Position numbers and translations under genes: made by a program. 54,474 nt of DNA from an uncultured bacterium. GTDB taxonomy: Bacteria; Bacillota; Clostridia; UBA1381. The notes below the pieces were generated by a model, which was not told the DNA's origin, searched no databases, and saw nothing but the letters and a program-made list of their open reading frames with translations. Each line of letters opens with the position of its first letter. The stretch's first letter is position 1. This document shows positions 49,871 to 54,474 of the stretch, piece by piece. The DNA lies in the NCBI GenBank assembly GCA_905215805.1, contig CAJMRL010000019.1, positions 1-54,474 on the forward strand, written 5' to 3'.

Positions 49871-50728
49871 TTAAATTAATTCACGCCAGTTTTCTGTAAA
49901 ACCTAATTTATTTATATGTATTTTAGGATACTGTGATATCAATATAGACAGATCCTCTATAAATGTTTTCCAAGCATCGTCATCTTTTAAAATATATTTC
50001 ATACATATTAATATAGAAAATATCGTTCGATTATTAATCCCTATCGATGCATACTGTTTATATAATTGTGGTGCCTTTGATAATGTTGCGTTATAAAGTC
50101 TACCATAATGAGCACATATATTTCTTACATATGATATACTTTCAACCCAACTCTGTAAATATTTAAAATTTATATTATATTCTTTTGCAATTTCTTTTTT
50201 ATCAGTATTTTTCATATTTTTATAACATTTAGATAAAGTTCCAAAACTTAAAACCTCTACAACTGCATAAAAAGGTATATTGCCGGTCTCATAATTTTCT
50301 TGAAAGTTCTTTATGAATGGTGCTTTTCTATTACGCTGTATTTCTTTCTCTATTTCACTTAAAAGATATTGCTGTGCTATTTTATTTTCAAAATTTTCTA
50401 TATCTCTATACCCAAAAACCCCATACTTTCCAGAAAAATAATTAGCTATCTGACACCTCAACCCGACTTCTATTCGTTCTATCTGCGCAAATAATAAATG
50501 ACGAAAGTCAGCATTAAACATATATAATTCGACTATATCTTCAAATCTTACGCCTGACTTATATTTCCCATCTTTTTTTAACCCTAAGCTATATGCTTTT
50601 ACCAATCTAAAATATGAAACTTCGTTAAGGATTTTTGCTGCATATTCATTATCAGATATAATAAGTCCTATACTTTTTAAATTGTTTATTTGCTCCTCGA
50701 CTGTCATTGGTAATTGATGTTTCTTCAT
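49871..50728 (-). CDS. Abi_2 (AbiD/AbiF)-family HEPN abortive-infection protein
   Basis: 285 residues. Opens with the family start (LPMTVEEQINNLKSIGLIISD, then YFRLVKAYSLGL), central IERIEVGLRCQIANYFS, and the HEPN R-x4-H pattern RNICAH (R202, H207) followed by YGRLYN. HEPN proteins are usually RNases; Abi_2 members stop phage growth by killing or arresting the cell. The ATG follows TTTAGGAG. A strong promoter and hairpin RNA precede it. Confidence 0.87.
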   Translation of the reverse strand: MKKHQLPMTVEEQINNLKSIGLIISDNEYAAKILNEVSYFRLVKAYSLGLKKDGKYKSGVRFEDIVELYMFNADFRHLLFAQIERIEVGLRCQIANYFSGKYGVFGYRDIENFENKIAQQYLLSEIEKEIQRNRKAPFIKNFQENYETGNIPFYAVVEVLSFGTLSKCYKNMKNTDKKEIAKEYNINFKYLQSWVESISYVRNICAHYGRLYNATLSKAPQLYKQYASIGINNRTIFSILICMKYILKDDDAWKTFIEDLSILISQYPKIHINKLGFTENWRELI

Positions 50729-50744
50729 CGTTAATTTCTCCTAA

Positions 50745-50797
50745 ATAAAAATGACCCGACATGGTCCGCATTGTTAAGAGGCGCGTCGGGTACTGTT
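50745..50797 (-). ncRNA. Hairpin RNA in the Abi leader
   Basis: The expected transcript starts at about 50797 and at once forms a 7-bp stem ACCCGAC / GTCGGGT around a 24-nt part with a second small stem (CGC / GCG), then CATTTTTATTT. It could be a terminator-like small RNA that limits or guides the Abi protein. Some Abi_2/AbiF proteins have, as I recall, been linked to such RNAs. Confidence 0.5.
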
Positions 50798-50803
50798 ATA
50801 TAT

Positions 50804-50832
50804 ATTATATGCTATTTTATTAATTTTGTCAA
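50804..50832 (-). promoter_or_regulatory. Consensus promoter for the Abi RNA and gene
   Basis: Minus strand TTGACA (50827-50832), 17-nt spacer, TATAAT (50804-50809). It is the strongest promoter in the island. Confidence 0.85.
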
Positions 50833-50916
50833 TACCTTTTAAACTAATTTTATATCAAAATTATTGAAAGTCCATTGAGAGCAAGACTGCTTTGATCTAT
50901 TTTGAGATATGAAATT

Positions 50917-51099
50917 TTAAATTTTGTAATCATTATCGATTTGCTTCATCCTCTGCTCGTATGACATCATAAGATTGTTAGTCACAATATCCTCAATATC
51001 CTGATTATCTTCCTTTCTAAATATTATCGTGATCCTACTTCCGTTTTCCATCTCCATAACTGCCTTATTATCATCAATTCTTTTTATTATATAATTCAT
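50917..51099 (-). CDS. Hypothetical small protein, 60 aa
   Basis: ATG at 51099 after GGTAAAGAA (a weak site; an ATG six codons upstream is possible). Beta-rich start (NYIIKRIDDNKAVMEMENGSRITIIF), helical end. It resembles short uncharacterised proteins of clostridial mobile elements. It is upstream of the Abi promoter and transcribed in the same direction, but separated by its own gap. Confidence 0.5.
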   Translation of the reverse strand: MNYIIKRIDDNKAVMEMENGSRITIIFRKEDNQDIEDIVTNNLMMSYEQRMKQIDNDYKI

Positions 51100-51117
51100 T
51101 TCTTTACCCGCTTTCAT

Positions 51118-51640
51118 GAAATTTTATTGTAAACACACATCAGCTTTCGATAACATCATCTATCAAGAGTTGATATCTATTTACAATAAGCACAAGCATC
51201 AACAAACGGCAGTTTGCAAGACTGCTCCATAGGAGTTCCACCTTCCCGGCATCCGCCCGGACTGCTGTCTGGCGTGCGACGCTTTTAACGCTCAAGCTCG
51301 ACTCAGCAGAAGTATCATTATACCGATACGGAGTTGTCGCCGTCCGATCTGCATAATCGGGTTTGACAGCAATGTTTATCGCTCTGCTACATACATGTCA
51401 TATTGGTGATATGAAGCATTTGATGCTGGGATAATGCTTCATAGGTAAAAGCTGCATACAGCGTCTTGGCGCATCCTGTAAATGGCTCGTCCGTACCGGA
51501 ACGTATTCGTTTTGCCTTCTATTCTGCGACAGCGTTATCTTCTGCCGCTTTCTTTGTACAATAGACTTTATCAGTCTATCAAAACACACATTTAACATCA
51601 TATGCTTTGATAGACTGATAAACTTTATATGAATGACTAC
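51118..51640. other. Gene-free stretch with higher GC
   Basis: Bases about 51200-51540 are clearly richer in GC than their neighbours. On the minus strand several long open stretches in different frames exist (e.g. TDEPFTGCAKTLYAAFTYEALSQHQ, interrupted by stops), without start or ribosome site. It may be a decayed gene. An inverted TTTATCAGTCTATCAAA / TTTGATAGACTGATAAA repeat lies near 51565-51625. Confidence 0.4.
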
Positions 51641-51973
51641 TTATTTGGGTAGTGAGAATTTATGTAAAACTGATTCAATCAATATTTTCTCGTATCCACT
51701 CAAATTTTTGGAAAGTTTTCTCAGCAAAGCCTCTTCATCTTTTGACAAATATGCTTTATCTGCTTTAAATGTGTCCAGAAGATAAACCCCTCCATATCTT
51801 CCCTTTTTGCTCGTTATGGGCACAACGGTACTAATGGCAATAATATCAGCATTTATTGTTACATCCGACACATCAAACCATCTGGATAATTCTAATCTGG
51901 AAATCAATTTACCGTTTACAAGTACCGACAATATTTTCATGCGTCGTTCAAATGCCGACAATTTGCCTTCCAT
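51641..51973 (-). CDS. DeoR/HTH_11-type small regulator, 110 aa
   Basis: ATG at 51973 after GGAGGTGCAGAG. Winged helix: LSAFERRMKILSVLVNGKLISRLELSRWFDVSDVTINADI, then the wing GRYGGVYLL. The end is short and helical; it lacks the WYL domain of full-size relatives. It might regulate itself or the genes divergent from it. Confidence 0.7.
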   Translation of the reverse strand: MEGKLSAFERRMKILSVLVNGKLISRLELSRWFDVSDVTINADIIAISTVVPITSKKGRYGGVYLLDTFKADKAYLSKDEEALLRKLSKNLSGYEKILIESVLHKFSLPK

Positions 51974-52411
51974 CTCTGCACCTCCTTCCCACAATTTCAT
52001 TATAGCTCTTATATACTAAGCTATAGTTAGCAATAAAGAAATTAATTTTGCAATCAAGCATAAAAACTCATTCACCTCTCATTTTGTCAATTTCACTTCA
52101 GCTGTAAGATATAAGAATTGACCACACATAAATAAGGTTGAATTAGATTACACTATCATAACAGTTTTAATAGAAAAACGTACTAATTTGTTGAATAAAT
52201 ATAGTTTTGACTTTATGGACTTTTTCGTTTGATCCAAAACATAAAAATAAAACTTGCACTGCTCAACAAAAAGTTGATTAGCGTGCAAGTTTTAATTAAT
52301 TATAAAGCGTTTTTGTGAAATGTGTTAACATTGATTTCCTATACTATTATCTATTCAAGAGAAAATAAAGGATAACTATAAATTATCTAGTATGTTAGAG
52401 GAGAATCTATT
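51974..52411. other. Intergenic stretch with a hairpin
   Basis: It holds a strong stem AAAACTTGCAC / GTGCAAGTTTT at 52249-52293 with inner TCAAC / GTTGA pairing, T-rich on the plus side and A-rich before it, so it may terminate in both directions. A promoter for the pentapeptide gene must lie after it, but I cannot place the boxes. Confidence 0.5.
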
Positions 52412-54056
52412 ATGTTACCCCAATTTTCCAAAGAGGATATAAAAAAAGCAGAAGATATTATTTATCTATATATTGAAAAAGATTATAATATAAAAGGTTC
52501 TTTGGGATCTGCAAACGGAATGGAAATGCCTACAGATCTAACAAACTCTATTTTATATGAATCATCTTTTAATGAATGTATTTGGGGTAATGGGAATTGG
52601 GACAGTCTGAGCGGTAATGGATGTAAATTTACAACTTGTGATTTTTTTTTCGAGTAAAATATATAATGCCGCATTACAGCACACATTATTTGATAATTCA
52701 GTTTTTTTTAACTGCGAGATGGATGGTAGTAATTTTGCATATAGTACATTCACATGGAGCATAATAAAAAAATGCCCAATTAATGGATGCGCCTTTACAG
52801 GAGCAACGTTTAACCATGTTAGCTTTCAGGATGCAATAATTGCACATTCTAATTTTGAATTATGCAAGTTTCAAAATACTAATTTTCAAAATATAGATTT
52901 TAGCAATCTAGCGCTTAAATATACATTTTTTTGTAATATATCTATGCATGATTCTATTCTCCCTTTTATGCAAATGCCCTACACTTTTGGGGGAATGAGG
53001 TATATATTCACTACAAATGACAATATTAAGATTGCAACAACTAATAAATCACGTCCATTGATTTCAGTTGAAGAATATAAAGATATGTTGCCAAATTTGA
53101 TTGCCTTTTTTAGCGGTCATAATGATTATTTTCCTTTAGCAAATTGTTATTTGGCAAATAATCAGTATGCCTTTGCGGAATCGGCAAATGAAACTGGAAT
53201 AGTGACTAGTGCATCTTTACACGATTTTAGAAAGCTTTATTTCTTTTGTGTACAAGCCACTCAAGAATTAAATGTTAGTGCGATTAATCGACATAAACTT
53301 TATAATAAAATAAATCAATTGTTAACGGCTGTGGATTTAACTAGGGCAGAATACTTAGAATTCAGACATTACTTTCCAATGATTAAACAGTTGATGTTTG
53401 ACAACCCACACAATAAACCTACGCTAATGCTTTCTTTTCATACCAATATTGATTCAGACGATTTTGATAATTTAGGGATGCTAATGCGTCTATTAGATGA
53501 ATTAGCTGAGCAATGTGGTGTAACATTAGATAGCAAGCATATGGAAATACGTCATAATTCCCCCAATATAGTTGATTGGCTTCCCGTAGGAAACATTGAT
53601 GAGTTATTGAAACTATTACAAACCACATGGAACGTTGTACATCCTATTTTATCTGCTGCCTTTCAAGATGCCGCAAATGTTGCTACTGTTATTAATGGAT
53701 TATATGAACTCCATAAGTATCGCCAAAACAAAAAAAATATTGATGCTTCATCAAACATAGATCAAAAGAATATAAAAACAAGTGAAGAATCTACCAAAGA
53801 TTTGTCTAGTGACAGAATAGAGACATTAAAATTACGAATTGATCTACTTAAACAAGAACAAAAATGGAAAGATAATAAATCCTCCGATATACATTTTCCC
53901 AATAAAAAATCAGAGTATATAATTGAAAAATTCACAAAAAAAGTTGAGAAATTAAAATTAGCTGGTATATGTATTGACACTTTAGAAATTCAATTGCTAG
54001 ATGAACAATGTGATGTATTGGATCATTTATATAACAGTGATATTCAATCAAACTAA
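52412..54056 (+). pseudogene. Pentapeptide-repeat protein split by a T9 tract
   Basis: The ATG at 52412 (site AGAGGAG) opens a frame whose pentapeptide-like repeats (SSFNECIWGNGNW) run into nine T at about 52642-52650 and stop five bases after them. In the next frame the repeats go on at once: SSKIYNAALQHTLFDNSVFF, MDGSNFAYSTFTW, up to IDFSNLALKYTFF, then a helical half to 54056. Eight T would restore one protein of 547 residues. It may be phase-variable, corrected by transcript slippage, or broken. An internal ATG at 52617 could give the long part alone. Confidence 0.75.
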
Positions 54057-54150
54057 ATATTCACAAAATATTTATGGATATGTTAGTGTAGATTAGAAAC
54101 AATAATTTTTGATGATATGACAAAACAAAATTCACATATTACGTATTTTT

Positions 54151-54185
54151 CCCAAGGCGGCATATCTATTATATACCACCTTGGG
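54151..54185. terminator. Hairpin between convergent genes
   Basis: CCCAAGGCGG / CCACCTTGGG stem (one mismatch) around 15 nt. The T tract is on the plus 5' side only, so termination is weak; it may serve both directions. Confidence 0.45.
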
Positions 54186-54230
54186 AACGTATAAATTTTC
54201 TATCCAAATCATCATTCTAATGTATAAATA

Positions 54231-54474
54231 TTACTTCTCCATATAATTTTCTTTCAAAATATCAAATGGAAGACTAAGGGTATTATTTTGACATGCTGAA
54301 CAACTAGGGCCCAAATGCAAATGATACCTTGAACAAATTTTCTCGGCTTTATTATATAACTCCCATAACCATAAATTTGATGGTGGAACAACATCCTCCA
54401 TTCCGGTTTCTTTCAAAGGGAGCCTGCGAAAAAAAGTCTGTAAATATGAAGCCTTCTGTGGTAGAATATAATTA
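54231..54474 (-). CDS. C-terminal end of an unknown protein (partial)
   Basis: The frame stays open to the right edge (80 codons); the first internal TTG is not a convincing start. Sequence features are PPSNLWLWELYNKAEKICSRY and then HLGPSCSACQNNTLSLPF with two cysteines. This might be the end of a radical-SAM or similar enzyme, which I cannot confirm. Confidence 0.4.
   Translation of the reverse strand, partial: NYILPQKASYLQTFFRRLPLKETGMEDVVPPSNLWLWELYNKAEKICSRYHLHLGPSCSACQNNTLSLPFDILKENYMEK

Overview
The window looks like gut Clostridia DNA (Oscillospiraceae/Lachnospiraceae-like Firmicute). The grounds are the PBSX-like contractile-tail gene order, phi-LC3-type holin, DUF-rich conjugative-element genes of clostridial type and strong AGGAGG ribosome sites. 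No 16S or housekeeping marker is present, so the genus cannot be fixed. Nearly everything from 1 to 38.5 kb reads on the minus strand.

Layout. 1-5.1 kb is the start of an integrative conjugative element (ICE) or plasmid-like module: a replication initiator with a DUF6017-like tail, ParB, several small ICE-type proteins and the first 330 codons of a giant helicase/methylase-type protein. Three hairpins (5.1-5.45 kb) separate it from a tailed-phage genome. Read backwards on the minus strand, the phage runs from regulatory and small early genes (39.5-34 kb) to an adenine methylase, HUH-type replication protein, RecU resolvase and late regulator (34-30.8 kb), then HNH and terminase (30.7-28 kb), portal, protease and capsid (28-24.9 kb), connectors, sheath, tube, a frameshifted tail chaperone, tape measure and baseplate (24.7-12.6 kb), tail-fibre genes, and lysis genes (7-5.5 kb). 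The plus-strand lysogeny arm (39.7-43.2 kb) carries a repressor, an exonuclease-BRCT protein and a large serine recombinase. The 3' end of that recombinase gene contains the 3' part of a tRNA-Asn gene, a probable attachment site.

The main find is a complete diversity-generating retroelement (DGR) inside the tail-fibre region (7.56-10.83 kb). It has a YMDD reverse transcriptase, a template repeat (TR) and a variable repeat (VR) at the 3' end of a 543-residue putative receptor-binding protein. The two repeats are 114 bp long. In the strand of the genes, 14 of the 15 TR/VR differences fall at TR adenines and change 10 codons. No accessory Avd gene is visible.

From 43.2 kb on, base composition turns AT-rich and the content is a defence/mobile island: a second serine recombinase, a Hachiman pair (HamA/HamB), an Abi_2 HEPN protein whose strong promoter first transcribes a small hairpin RNA, decayed gene remnants, a small HTH regulator, and a pentapeptide-repeat gene broken by a T9 tract. 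The tRNA-Asn fragment at the border suggests two elements stacked at one tRNA site.
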